Made by a program: the position numbers and the translations under genes
DNA from: DASXAI01 sp963798445
GTDB taxonomy: Bacteria; Actinomycetota; Acidimicrobiia; Acidimicrobiales; Ilumatobacteraceae
DNA length: 64,000 bases
Assembly: GCA_963798445.1 (NCBI GenBank)
Contig: CAWCTH010000001.1
Span: forward strand, 1 to 64,000
Reading direction: 5' to 3'
Shown here: positions 54,320-64,000 of the stretch, piece after piece
Numbering within the stretch: the stretch's first letter is position 1
How the letters are laid out: every line of letters begins with the position of its first letter
The notes under the pieces: model-generated
What the model was told of the DNA's origin: nothing
What the model saw: the letters and a program-made list of their open reading frames with translations, nothing else
The model's database searches: none

Positions 54320-56017
54320 GTGCGCGGGGCAACTGAACGGCGGGAACGGACGGTCCTCGTCCGGCGGGTCGCCGCCGGGCTGCTCCTGGTCGCGGCCCTG
54401 GTCAACCTCGGTTCGGCCCTCACCCCGCCGTTCCGCCAGCGGCTCCAGTCCCTCGCCCTGTGGACCAGCTACCCGCTCGCCCTGCACGAGACGGCAACCG
54501 CCCTCACCGCCGTCACCGGCATCGCGCTCCTCCAGCTGGCCCGGGGCGTCCGCCGGGGGCAACGCTGGGCCTGGGTGGCCGCCGTCGTCCTGCTCGGGCT
54601 GGCCGCCGGCGCCCACATCCTGAAGGGCCTCGACGTCGAGGAGGCGGCGCTGAGCGTCGGCGCGGTGGTCTTCCTGGTGATCACCCGGCGCCATTTCCAC
54701 GCTCCCACCGACCGGGAGTCGGTGCGCCGGGGCACCGGGACGCTCCTCCTCGCGGGCATCATGACCATCGTCGTCGCCACGATCGGCGTGCAGGTCTCGA
54801 GCCACCGCATGGCCTGGACGAGCGCGGCGGGCGCCGTGAGCGAGCGCCTCGTAGGACTGTCCACGATCACGATCGGGGGCCGCCTCGACACCACGCTCAC
54901 CATCGCGCTGGCCGCCGTCGGCATCGGGCTGGCGCTGTCGTTCGGGTGGCTGCTGGTGCGCCCGGTCCTGACCGCGGAGTCCGGCGCCGAGATCTCACTG
55001 CCGGCGGCGCGCGATCTGCTCGACCACCACGGCGGCGACACGCTGTCGTACTTCGCCCTGCGCGACGACAAGCACCACCTCCGCCTCGGCGACACCCTCG
55101 TCGCCTACGCCGTGCGCAACGGCGTGTGCCTCGTCTCGCCCGATCCCATCGGACCCGAGGACGAGCGCGCCGATGCGTGGTCGGCCTTCCGCGACCACGC
55201 CTCCCGCCAGGGCTGGAACGTGGCCGTGCTGGCGGCGAGCGAGGCCTGGCTGCCCATCTACGAGAACAGCGGCATGTCGCACCGCTACATCGGCGACGAG
55301 GCGGTGGTGGACACCGAGGCGTTCTCGCTCAACGGCGGCGCCATGAAGGGGCTGCGCCAGGCGGTGAACCGCATCGCCAACCACGGCTACACGATCACGT
55401 TCTGCGACCCGACCGAGGCCGACCCGGCACTCGCCCGCCAGCTCCGGGAGCTCATGCGCGAGAGCCGCCGCGGCCAGGTGGAGCGCGGCTTCTCGATGAC
55501 GCTCTCGCGCCTGTTCGACGCCCGCGACACCGGCCTGCTCCTCGCCGTCTGCTTCGACCCCGACGGCGTGCCCGCCGCCTTCTGCCAGTTCGTGCCGGCG
55601 GCCGACATCGACGGCTACTCGCTCGACCTCATGCGCCGCAGCGCCGGCGAGCACCCGAACGGCCTGACCGACTTCGTCATCGTGCGCACCATCGAGCACC
55701 TGCGGGCCACCGGCCACCGCGGGCTGTCGCTCAACTTCGCCGCCATGCGGGCCGTCCTCGCCGGCGAGATGGGCGACACGATGGGCCGGCGCATGGAGAA
55801 GCGGGTGATGGAGCGGCTGTCGGGGACGATGCAGATCGAGTCGCTGTGGCGCTACAACGCCAAGTTCCAGCCGGCCTGGCGGCCGCGGTACCTCGTCTAC
55901 GACTCGCCCGAGAACCTGGTGGCCGTCGGCCTCGCCGTCGCCAGCGCCGAGCAGTTCTGGGAGCTCCCCGTCATCGGTCGCTTCTTGCCGACGCCGCCGC
56001 TAGGCATGTCGGCGTGA
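54320..56017 (+). CDS. MprF/LysX-like DUF2156 membrane protein
   Basis: Intact about 565 residues from GTG 54320. The first about 220 residues hold six hydrophobic helices (VAAGLLLVAALVNLGSAL, VAAVVLLGLAAGAHILKG, TLLLAGIMTIVVATIGVQVS). The C-terminal DUF2156 domain has DTLSYFALRDDKHHLRLGDT, NVAVLAASEAWLPIYENSGM, GMKGLRQAVNR-like residues and GLSLNFAAMRAVLAGEMGDT. MprF-type proteins attach amino acids to phosphatidylglycerol with aminoacyl-tRNA, which lowers surface charge. The stop overlaps queF by GTGA. It is divergent from herA. Confidence 0.85.
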   Translation: MRGATERRERTVLVRRVAAGLLLVAALVNLGSALTPPFRQRLQSLALWTSYPLALHETATALTAVTGIALLQLARGVRRGQRWAWVAAVVLLGLAAGAHILKGLDVEEAALSVGAVVFLVITRRHFHAPTDRESVRRGTGTLLLAGIMTIVVATIGVQVSSHRMAWTSAAGAVSERLVGLSTITIGGRLDTTLTIALAAVGIGLALSFGWLLVRPVLTAESGAEISLPAARDLLDHHGGDTLSYFALRDDKHHLRLGDTLVAYAVRNGVCLVSPDPIGPEDERADAWSAFRDHASRQGWNVAVLAASEAWLPIYENSGMSHRYIGDEAVVDTEAFSLNGGAMKGLRQAVNRIANHGYTITFCDPTEADPALARQLRELMRESRRGQVERGFSMTLSRLFDARDTGLLLAVCFDPDGVPAAFCQFVPAADIDGYSLDLMRRSAGEHPNGLTDFVIVRTIEHLRATGHRGLSLNFAAMRAVLAGEMGDTMGRRMEKRVMERLSGTMQIESLWRYNAKFQPAWRPRYLVYDSPENLVAVGLAVASAEQFWELPVIGRFLPTPPLGMSA

Positions 56018-56409
56018 CGACCGACGTCCCCACCGACCACCTCACCATCCTCGGCCAGACCGTGCGCCAGCCGGTGGCCCACGTCGAGTGCTTCGCCGCG
56101 CCGGCGGGATGCACCCGCGTGCGGTTCACCGCCGGCGAGGTGACCTCCATGTGCCCGGTCACGCACCAGCCCGACCTGTCGACGGTGATCATCGACTACG
56201 TGCCGGGCGAGTGGTGCGTGGAGTCGAAGTCGCTGAAGCTGTACCTGTGGTCGTTCCGCGATCGCGCCGTGTTCGCGGAGGCGCTGGCGGTGGAGATCGC
56301 CGACGAGATCGCGGCGACGGCGCGGCCGCAGCACGTGCTCGTGACGGTCACGCAGCGGGCGCGCGGCGGCATCACGATCGAGACGACGGCGGAGCGCGGC
56401 AGCGCCTGA
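56014..56409 (+). CDS. queF: NADPH-dependent 7-cyano-7-deazaguanine reductase
   Basis: Intact 131 residues from GTG 56014. EVTSMCPVTHQPDLSTVIID contains the catalytic Cys (CPVTHQPD), and WCVESKSLKLYLWSFRDRAV is the QueF signature ESKSxKLY. VTVTQRARGGITIETTAERG ends it. QueF reduces preQ0 to preQ1 for queuosine in tRNA. It is the short unimodular form. No queC, queD, queE, tgt or queA is in the window. Overlap with the MprF-like gene suggests co-expression without an obvious functional link. Confidence 0.92.
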   Translation: MTTDVPTDHLTILGQTVRQPVAHVECFAAPAGCTRVRFTAGEVTSMCPVTHQPDLSTVIIDYVPGEWCVESKSLKLYLWSFRDRAVFAEALAVEIADEIAATARPQHVLVTVTQRARGGITIETTAERGSA

Positions 56410-56478
56410 CGGCCGGCGCGAGGCGGGCGGATCTCGGTCCGGCGCCGGCGATCTGTCACCGGGACGAGCGAGAACCGC

Positions 56479-57708
56479 TCAGTTCGGTGCCATCGATGCG
56501 CGGTCGACGCGACCAAAGGGTTTTCGATCGTCAGGCCGCGCCGGTATCGGTGCAGCCCGATGCCCAGAATGGCTCGTGAGCACCTGGCCATCGGGCTTCG
56601 TCACCTTCACCGTCGCATCGGGCAACAGCTTGAGGTGCCACTGCGGGTGATGGGCGAAGTCGTGGTGGTGGCGCCAGCAGAGCAGCACCAGGTTCGACTG
56701 GTCGGTGCCACCCCGTGCTGCCACGGCACGACGTGATGCGCCTCGCAGCGTGACACCGGGAGGTCGCAACCGGGGAACCGGCACCCGCCGGTCGCGCACG
56801 GCGAGCGCCCGGAACAGCGCGTGCCCCACGGTGCGGGTGGTACGGCCGGCGTCGAGCACGACCGACGCGCCGTCGGTGACGATCCGGTGCACGCCGGCGT
56901 CGCACAGCAGCGCCCCGACGGACACCGGGTCGAGCGGCTCGCCGTCGATCGTGCGGCCCGCCCGGCGCTCGAGCTCGTCCAGCGTCACGACGACGGCCAC
57001 GTCGGGGCGGCTACCTCGCGTCGTCGCCCCACCGTCGGCGTGGTCGAGGAAGTGACGGGCCACGGCCACCAGCGCGTCGGCCCGCTGCTGCGCACGGGTC
57101 CGTGCCGGCTCGCCCGCGGCATCGGCCACGACGGCTGCGTCCAGCGCGGCGTCGACGACGGCGAACCCGGCCGGATCGAGGCGGCCCGACAGCTCGCCCC
57201 AGCCGTCGACACCGGGCGACAGGTACACCGCCCGCTCGGACGCATCGGCCGGCGGCGTGTCCACCAGTGCATCGGCGTACGCGGCCCACTGGCGCAGCGC
57301 CCGCTCCGTCTGCGGCACCGTCAAGCGGGCGAGCGTTGGTACCAGCTCCGCTTCGTGCTCGGCGAAGATCGGCTGGCGGCGATCGCTCACGCAGGCGACC
57401 ACAGCATCGACGTGGCCGGTGGCGAACCGCCCGTCCGACCACGCCGCTCGTACGTCGGGGCAGGCGCGCAGCCGAGCGGTGCGCTTCACGAGCGCCGCTG
57501 CATCACGGTGCGACCGTCGGGCCCGGCACCGCAGCCACTGCGCCAGCGTGGCGGCGCCGTCGGCCGCCGGATCGACGCCGTCGAGGGCGGTGCTCAGCCA
57601 CGCGGCGAGCCGGTCGGCCGCCGCGAAGGCGGCCTGCACGTCATCGTTCGACGCCCGCTCCGGCAGCGCCTCGATGGCACTCACCAGGTGGTCGACCGCC
57701 GTCCCCAT
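56479..57708 (-). CDS. DUF222/13E12-type protein with HNH endonuclease domain (one or two frameshifts)
   Basis: ATG 57708: a helical DUF222 domain (DRLAAWLSTALDGVDPAADG, ARLRACPDVRAAWSDGRFAT, GHVDAVVACVSDRR). Then a C-terminal HNH-like fold with CEAHHVVPWQHGG (recovered in another frame near 56740), QSNLVLLCWRHHHDFAHHPQ and WHLKLLPDATVKV. About 405 residues. Such proteins occur in many copies in Actinobacteria, often near mobile DNA. The nuclease target is unknown. Indels near 56780 and 56720. No transposase is nearby. Confidence 0.8.
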   Translation of the reverse strand: MGTAVDHLVSAIEALPERASNDDVQAAFAAADRLAAWLSTALDGVDPAADGAATLAQWLRCRARRSHRDAAALVKRTARLRACPDVRAAWSDGRFATGHVDAVVACVSDRRQPIFAEHEAELVPTLARLTVPQTERALRQWAAYADALVDTPPADASERAVYLSPGVDGWGELSGRLDPAGFAVVDAALDAAVVADAAGEPARTRAQQRADALVAVARHFLDHADGGATTRGSRPDVAVVVTLDELERRAGRTIDGEPLDPVSVGALLCDAGVHRIVTDGASVVLDAGRTTRTVGHALFRALAVRDRRVPVPRLRPPGVTLRGASRRAVAARGGTDQSNLVLLCWRHHHDFAHHPQWHLKLLPDATVKVTKPDGQVLTSHSGHRAAPIPARPDDRKPFGRVDRASMAPN

Positions 57709-57824
57709 CCCTCAATCGTACACCTGTTCGCCCGCGGGTCCAAGCGCCCACTGCACCGAGTTCGCACCGGGCCGCTGTCGCGAGCGGTAGCTTCCGTGGG
57801 CACGAGATCACTGGAGGTAGCCGA

Positions 57825-58055
57825 ATGGCCTTGATCGACACCGCGTTCGACACCGTGAAGGACGCCCTCGCCGACGTCACCGAGGTCGCCTCCGACAGCC
57901 TGGAGACGGTCGGCGCGACACTCGGCGACCTGGCCGAGGACGAGCGCAGCCGCAAGGGCCTCCTCATCTTGCTCATCCTCCTCGTGCTGGCCGTCCTCGG
58001 CTTCATCGCGTGGAAGAAGTCGTCGTCGGCACCGGCCGAACCCGAGAACGCCTAG
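57825..58055 (+). CDS. Small single-pass membrane protein
   Basis: 76 residues from ATG 57825 behind GGAGG. The N-terminal 43 residues are an amphipathic acidic helix (FDTVKDALADVTEVASDSLE), then one transmembrane helix (GLLILLILLVLAVLGFIAW) and a short KKSSS tail. The charge pattern suggests the long N-terminal part is outside or membrane-bound. No family recognised. Its TAG stop overlaps that of the convergent HxlR gene. Confidence 0.7.
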   Translation: MALIDTAFDTVKDALADVTEVASDSLETVGATLGDLAEDERSRKGLLILLILLVLAVLGFIAWKKSSSAPAEPENA

Positions 58056-58688
58056 ATCCGCAGCCCGAAGCGCCGCTCGAACTCGCGCCGGGCGGCGCGG
58101 GGCCCGGTGACGTCGCCCAGCTCGCTCAGCGCCGTCCCCGCCTGGCGGGCGCGCACCACCGCCGACGCCGGCGCCGTGATCACGAGATCCGGGCGATCGT
58201 CGGGCCGGCGCGCGCGCCGACAACCGCTCGCCGTCGGTGAGGAGATCGAACGCCTGGCCGTCGAGCACGAGGCGGGTGTGCTGGCGCGGTGCCGCCGGGT
58301 CGGGCCGGTGGAACGGCGCCACCATCCCGAACACCGCCATCTCCGGGCGTACTGGGTCGCCGTCATCCACCGGTTCGAGCCGGTCCGACCCGAAGCGCGC
58401 CAGGGCGCGCAGGACCGGGATCACGTCGTGCGCCGCTGACGTGGCGGCGTACACGGTGCGCGCTGCGGGCGGCGGCAGCTCGCGACGCTCGATGAGACCC
58501 TCGTCTTCGAGCACGCGCAGCCGGTCCGACAGGAGGTTCGGCGCCATCCCCGGGAGGGCCCGGCGCAGGTCGGTGAACCGCTGCTCACCGAACAGCAGCT
58601 CGCGCAACACCAGCAAGGTCCAGCGGTCGCCCAGCACGTCCAGGGCCACGGCGACCGGGCAGTACTGCTCGTACGTGCGGTTGGTCAC
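58052..58688 (-). CDS. HxlR-type winged-helix regulator with SCP2-like tail (one frameshift)
   Basis: GTG 58688: NRTYEQYCPVAVALDVLGDR, WTLLVLRELLFGEQRFTDLR and RALPGMAPNLLSDRLRVLED are the HxlR helix-turn-helix (conserved Cys at residue 10). A C-terminal sterol-carrier-like domain follows (QHTRLVLDGQAFDLLTDGER) to a stop at 58052. About 212 residues. One indel near 58215. It is divergent from the thioesterase gene with a 59-base gap carrying an 8-bp inverted repeat, and probably represses one or both genes. Confidence 0.85.
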
Positions 58689-58728
58689 TGGTCTCAGCGT
58701 ACCGCACGTTGTTGACTTGTACCAGTGA
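58685..58728. promoter_or_regulatory. Inverted repeat in the hxlR-thioesterase gap
   Basis: TCACTGGT (58685-58692) and ACCAGTGA (58721-58728) are perfect 8-base inverted arms with centres 36 bases apart. The left arm covers the hxlR start codon; the right arm lies inside the spacer of the thioesterase promoter. Two DNA turns and a half-site arrangement suit a dimeric HxlR regulator. Confidence 0.45.
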
Positions 58729-58740
58729 GTTGATTATCTA
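58712..58740 (+). promoter_or_regulatory. Sigma-70-type promoter for the thioesterase
   Basis: TTGACT (58712-58717), a 17-base spacer, and TATCTA (58735-58740). Only 7 bases separate the -10 box from ATG 58748, so transcription would begin at or next to the start codon. No ribosome site is present, consistent with a leaderless mRNA, common in Actinobacteria. Confidence 0.65.
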
Positions 58741-58747
58741 TATCACT

Positions 58748-59194
58748 ATGACCACCGTCGACGATCCCCCCATGGCCGATCTCTCGGGCGTCGAGCAGCT
58801 CCGCGCCGCTTTCGCCGCCGGCGGTGCACCCATCGGGCGCCTCCTGGGCATGGAGGTGGAGTCCCTCGAGGTGGGTCGGGCCGTGTTCGCGCTCGTGCCG
58901 GGCGAGCACCACTACAACCCCATCGGGACGGTGCACGGAGGCATCGCTGCGACGATGCTCGACTCGGCCATGGGGTGCGCCGTCCACTCCACCCTCCCAG
59001 CCGGTGCACGGTTCACGACGCTGGACCTCCACGTGCACTACACGCGCGCGATGACCACGGACACCGGGCGCGTCGTCGCCATCGGCGAGACCGTGCACGT
59101 CGGCGGGCGCACCGCCACCGCGGAGGCGCGCCTGGTGGACGCCGACGGCACCGTGCTGGCGCACGGCACCACGACCTGCCTCATCCTGCGCTGA
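58748..59194 (+). CDS. PaaI-type hotdog-fold thioesterase
   Basis: Intact 148 residues from ATG 58748. GAPIGRLLGMEVESLEVGRA, HHYNPIGTVHGGIAATMLDS (the HGG..xTLxD-type active-site region), AMGCAVHSTLPAGARFTTLD and RTATAEARLVDADGTVLAHG define the PaaI group. These hydrolyse aryl- or acyl-CoA thioesters. Two kilobases from a benzoyl-CoA pathway, a role in releasing dead-end CoA esters is possible (inference). Start chosen because the promoter places the RNA start there. Confidence 0.85.
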   Translation: MTTVDDPPMADLSGVEQLRAAFAAGGAPIGRLLGMEVESLEVGRAVFALVPGEHHYNPIGTVHGGIAATMLDSAMGCAVHSTLPAGARFTTLDLHVHYTRAMTTDTGRVVAIGETVHVGGRTATAEARLVDADGTVLAHGTTTCLILR

Positions 59195-59221
59195 CGGACC
59201 GACCGCTATCGTGCCGCGGTG

Positions 59222-59616
59222 ATGGCGAAGCGAATCGACCCGCTGCTGCGCCTGCGGGCGATCTGCACCGCCTTCCCGCAGGTGACCGAGCGGCCGAGCC
59301 ACAGCGCGCCGACCTGGTTCGTGCGCGACAAGTCGTCGTTCGTCATGTACTGGGCCGACGGCCATCATGGCAACCAGTTCCCACACCTGTGGTGCGCGGC
59401 GCCGCCGGGCGTCCAGGCCGAGCTGGTCGAGGCCGAGCCGGAGCGCTTCTTCCGCCCGCCGTACGTCGGCGGCCGGGGCTGGCTCGGCGTGCGCCTCGAC
59501 GTCGGCGTCGACTGGGACGAGCTCGGGCGGATCTGCGAGGAGGCCTACCGCGTGGTGGCGCCCAAGAAGCTCGTGGCCGAGCTCGACGAGCGCACGCCGA
59601 GGGCCGCCGAGGCTGA
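59222..59616 (+). CDS. MmcQ/YjbR-like protein (C-terminus uncertain)
   Basis: ATG 59222 (or GTG 59219): RLRAICTAFPQVTERPSHSA, PTWFVRDKSSFVMYWADGHH and YVGGRGWLGVRLDVGVDWDE with GRICEEAYRVVAPKKLVAEL. This is the YjbR/MmcQ DNA-binding-like fold, usually 115-140 residues. The frame itself stays open to 59851 and would overlap the dodecin gene by 166 bases. An indel near 59605 giving a stop at 59614-59616 fits the family length better. Function of the family is not established. Confidence 0.7.
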
Positions 59617-59685
59617 CACGCGAACTGCCCCTTTCCGCACGGCGCCGGGAGGAGAACAATGGGCCTCGCACCAAGGAGGTGTCGG

Positions 59686-59901
59686 ATGTCTGAGAGCGTG
59701 TACAAGATGGTGGACCTCGTCGGCACGAGCACCGAATCGTGGGAGAAGGCAGCGGCGGCGGCCGTGGCCCGGGCGTCGCAGACCCTGCGGGATCTGCGCA
59801 TCGCCGAGGTCGAGCAACTCGACATGCAGATCGAAGACGGCAGGGTCGTGAACTACCGGGCCAAGGTGCGGCTCTCGTTCAAGTACGAAGGCGTCGACTG
59901 A
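59686..59901 (+). CDS. Dodecin family flavin-binding protein
   Basis: 71 residues from ATG 59686 with a strong AAGGAGGT site (59673-59680) 5 bases upstream. MSESVYKMVDLVGTSTESWE, KAAAAAVARASQTLRDLRIA and VRLSFKYEGVD are diagnostic of dodecin, including the tryptophan that stacks on flavin. Dodecin forms a 12-mer that stores FMN or riboflavin. Its last 23 bases overlap the end of the convergent PaaX-like gene. Confidence 0.93.
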   Translation: MSESVYKMVDLVGTSTESWEKAAAAAVARASQTLRDLRIAEVEQLDMQIEDGRVVNYRAKVRLSFKYEGVD

Positions 59902-60748
59902 CCACTCCGCCGTAGGACAGCTCATGATCGGCGAACCACGCCGTCGCCGCCGGCGACCAGCGCGCGTGACGCTCGTCGAACACGGCCTTGGCCCGGTGCC
60001 CGGGCCATCCCGACGGGAGGAGCTCGTCGGGGATCTCGGGGTCGACGAACGGGAAGCGTCGCCACTCGTGCACGAGCGTCACCAGCGCCGCGAATTGCGC
60101 CGCGCCGTCGACAGGACGCAACGCGCCCGCCGCCTCGATGAAGCGCGCGGTAGCGGTCGGCGAGAGCGTCGAGGTCCCAGGCCCGGTGGAGCAGCTCGCC
60201 GTCGGGCACGATCGCGCCGGCACGCGCCCGCAGCACGGCGGCGCCGTCCACGAGACCGAGCTCGCGCAGCACGGCACTGGCCAGGTCCTCGCGCTCGAGG
60301 TGCGGGCTGATGGCGACGCCGGCCGACAGGAACCCGAACCCGGCGAAGCCCAGACGGGCCCGGAGGTGGTGGCGCTTGGCGCGGTGTTCCTCCGGGACCG
60401 GGCACAGCACGACGAGCCAGTGCGCGTCCCACCGCGCCCCGCCCGGCGCGCCGAAGGCGTAGATGCGCTCCGTGCCGGTGGTGAGGAGGTCGCGGCCCCG
60501 TCGGTGAGGTGCCAGCGCACCTGGCGCCCGGCCCGCTCTGACGTGAGCAGGCCCTCGTCGGCCGAGCGGGCGATGGCCTGCCTGGCGTTCTTCTCCTCGA
60601 CGTCGAGGCGGGCCAGCGCGTCGACGAGCGTGCCGGTCCACACCGCGCCACCACGCGGCAGCACGAGCTCGCCGAGCACCGTCAGCAGGAGCGCCTTGGC
60701 GCTCGAGCCGGCCCGGGGTCGCCGCGTCGCACTGGGCACCGACGACAT
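59879..60748 (-). CDS. PaaX-like transcriptional regulator (two frameshifts)
   Basis: ATG 60748: SSAKALLLTVLGELVLPRGG, AVWTGTLVDALARLDVEEKN and ARQAIARSADEGLLTSERAG form the PaaX winged helix. Then come WDAHWLVVLCPVPEEHRAKR, LRARLGFAGFGFLSAGVAIS and the C-terminal VHEWRRFPFVDPEIPDELLP with GWPGHRAKAVFDERHA. About 290 residues. PaaX represses phenylacetate genes and is released by phenylacetyl-CoA. Here it is divergent from boxC, so benzoyl-CoA is a likely effector (inference). Shifts near 60505 and 60145. Confidence 0.85.
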   Translation of the reverse strand: MSSVPSATRRPRAGSSAKALLLTVLGELVLPRGGAVWTGTLVDALARLDVEEKNARQAIARSADEGLLTSERAGRQVRWHLTDGAATSSPPARSASTPSARRAGRGGTRTGSSCCARSRRNTAPSATTSGPVWASPGSGSCRPASPSARTSSARTWPVPCCASSVSWTAPPCCGRVPARSCPTASCSTGPGTSTLSPTATARFIEAAGALRPVDGAAQFAALVTLVHEWRRFPFVDPEIPDELLPSGWPGHRAKAVFDERHARWSPAATAWFADHELSYGGVVSRRLRT

Positions 60749-60775
60749 TCTACAGACTCTTGACGGTCCTGTAGA
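60749..60775. promoter_or_regulatory. Candidate PaaX-like operator upstream of boxC
   Basis: TCTACAG (60749-60755) and CTGTAGA (60769-60775) are a perfect 7-bp inverted repeat with a 13-base spacer. It touches the start codon of the regulator and surrounds the -35 box of the boxC promoter, so binding would block both directions. Confidence 0.6.
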
Positions 60776-60787
60776 GGTTCGTAGTAT
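60760..60787 (+). promoter_or_regulatory. Promoter for the box operon
   Basis: TTGACG (60760-60765) and TAGTAT (60782-60787) with a 16-base spacer. It lies 30-57 bases before the boxC start, and an AGAGGGG ribosome site follows at about 60803. The -35 box is inside the inverted repeat described next to it. Confidence 0.6.
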
Positions 60788-60816
60788 GGTGAATCGACGA
60801 GAGAGGGGATCTCGCG

Positions 60817-63890
<3,074 letters not shown>

Positions 63891-63907
63891 CCAACCGGGG
63901 GGACGAC

Positions 63908-64000
63908 ATGGAGGACACCTACAACGCGGCCGCCTGGCTGCTCGACCGCCACGTCGACGCCGGCGACGGCCGCGCGGCTCGCCGTGATCTGCGGGGACGC
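63908..64000 (+). CDS. Benzoate-CoA ligase, N-terminal fragment (leaves at the right edge)
   Basis: ATG 63908 gives MEDTYNAAAWLLDRHVDAGD then, after an indel near 63973, RLAVICGD. Benzoate-CoA ligases begin with YNAAxxLLDRNL and a GxGDKxA stretch, so the 31 codons seen fit. The enzyme would activate benzoate to benzoyl-CoA, the substrate of BoxB. Too little remains to exclude another aryl-CoA ligase. Confidence 0.6.
   Translation, partial: MEDTYNAAAWLLDRHVDAGDGRAARRDLRGR

Noticed and set aside
56479..57708. Mobile element around the DUF222/HNH gene
   Set aside because: No transposase, integrase, terminal repeats or target duplication was seen on either side.

Overview
The window is uniformly GC-rich with frequent GTG starts and dense, overlapping gene strings. 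It carries several actinobacterial hallmarks: an F420-type LLM oxidoreductase, an MptB-like mannosyltransferase, DUF1206 and DUF2510 proteins, DUF222/HNH, an MprF-like DUF2156 protein and a fused HAD-PlsC. The best inference is a member of Actinomycetota, plausibly Acidimicrobiia. There is no rRNA or tRNA gene that would settle this. Many core genes (aconitase, gltB, citrate synthase, ddl, boxB/boxC) are interrupted by single-base indels that leave the protein recognisable in alternating frames. I read these mostly as sequence or assembly error rather than decay, so each is annotated as one gene and the shift is noted.

Layout. 1-4.6 kb: end of an alanine dehydrogenase, two small membrane proteins, an F420-type oxidoreductase and a membrane mannosyltransferase. 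4.6-9.4 kb: a co-directional string MFS - alpha/beta hydrolase - membrane-anchored MurF-like ligase - Ddl, closed by a 39-bp palindrome. 9.5-16.3 kb: a TetR regulator divergent from a tightly overlapping operon of acyl-CoA reductase/HAD fusion, zinc alcohol dehydrogenase, LarA-like protein and PlsC acyltransferase, followed by a triple tandem repeat. 16.7-25.7 kb (minus): small protein, YceH-like, LysM lipoprotein, GltD/GltB and a crotonase. 25.7-30.3 kb: nitroreductase, ComB-like phosphatase, GntR regulator divergent from aconitase. 30.3-35.4 kb: M50 protease, HAD-PlsC fusion with a hairpin-rich leader, LysR, carboxyltransferase. 35.5-48 kb: citrate synthase, amidase, PhzF, NuoF-like protein, quinone oxidoreductase, isocitrate dehydrogenase, LEA-like protein, acyl-CoA dehydrogenase, GNAT/acyl-CoA synthetase fusion, RluA-type enzyme. 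48-54.2 kb (minus): HerA - SbcD - SbcC - NurA. 54.3-60 kb: MprF-like protein with QueF, DUF222/HNH, HxlR regulator, thioesterase, YjbR-like protein, dodecin. 59.9-64 kb: PaaX-like regulator divergent from boxC-boxB-benzoate-CoA ligase.

Functional themes. Central carbon and nitrogen metabolism is spread over 18-43 kb (acn, gltA, icd, gltBD). The 10-16 kb operon looks like a dedicated lipid-modification unit of unknown product. The 48-54 kb operon is an archaeal-style DNA-end-resection module. The right end is the aerobic benzoyl-CoA (box) pathway, continuing beyond the window.

A dispersed palindromic element abuts the 3' end of five genes. It is always oriented with the gene it follows and its stem changes in a compensated way between copies. 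This is the most unusual non-coding signal in the window.
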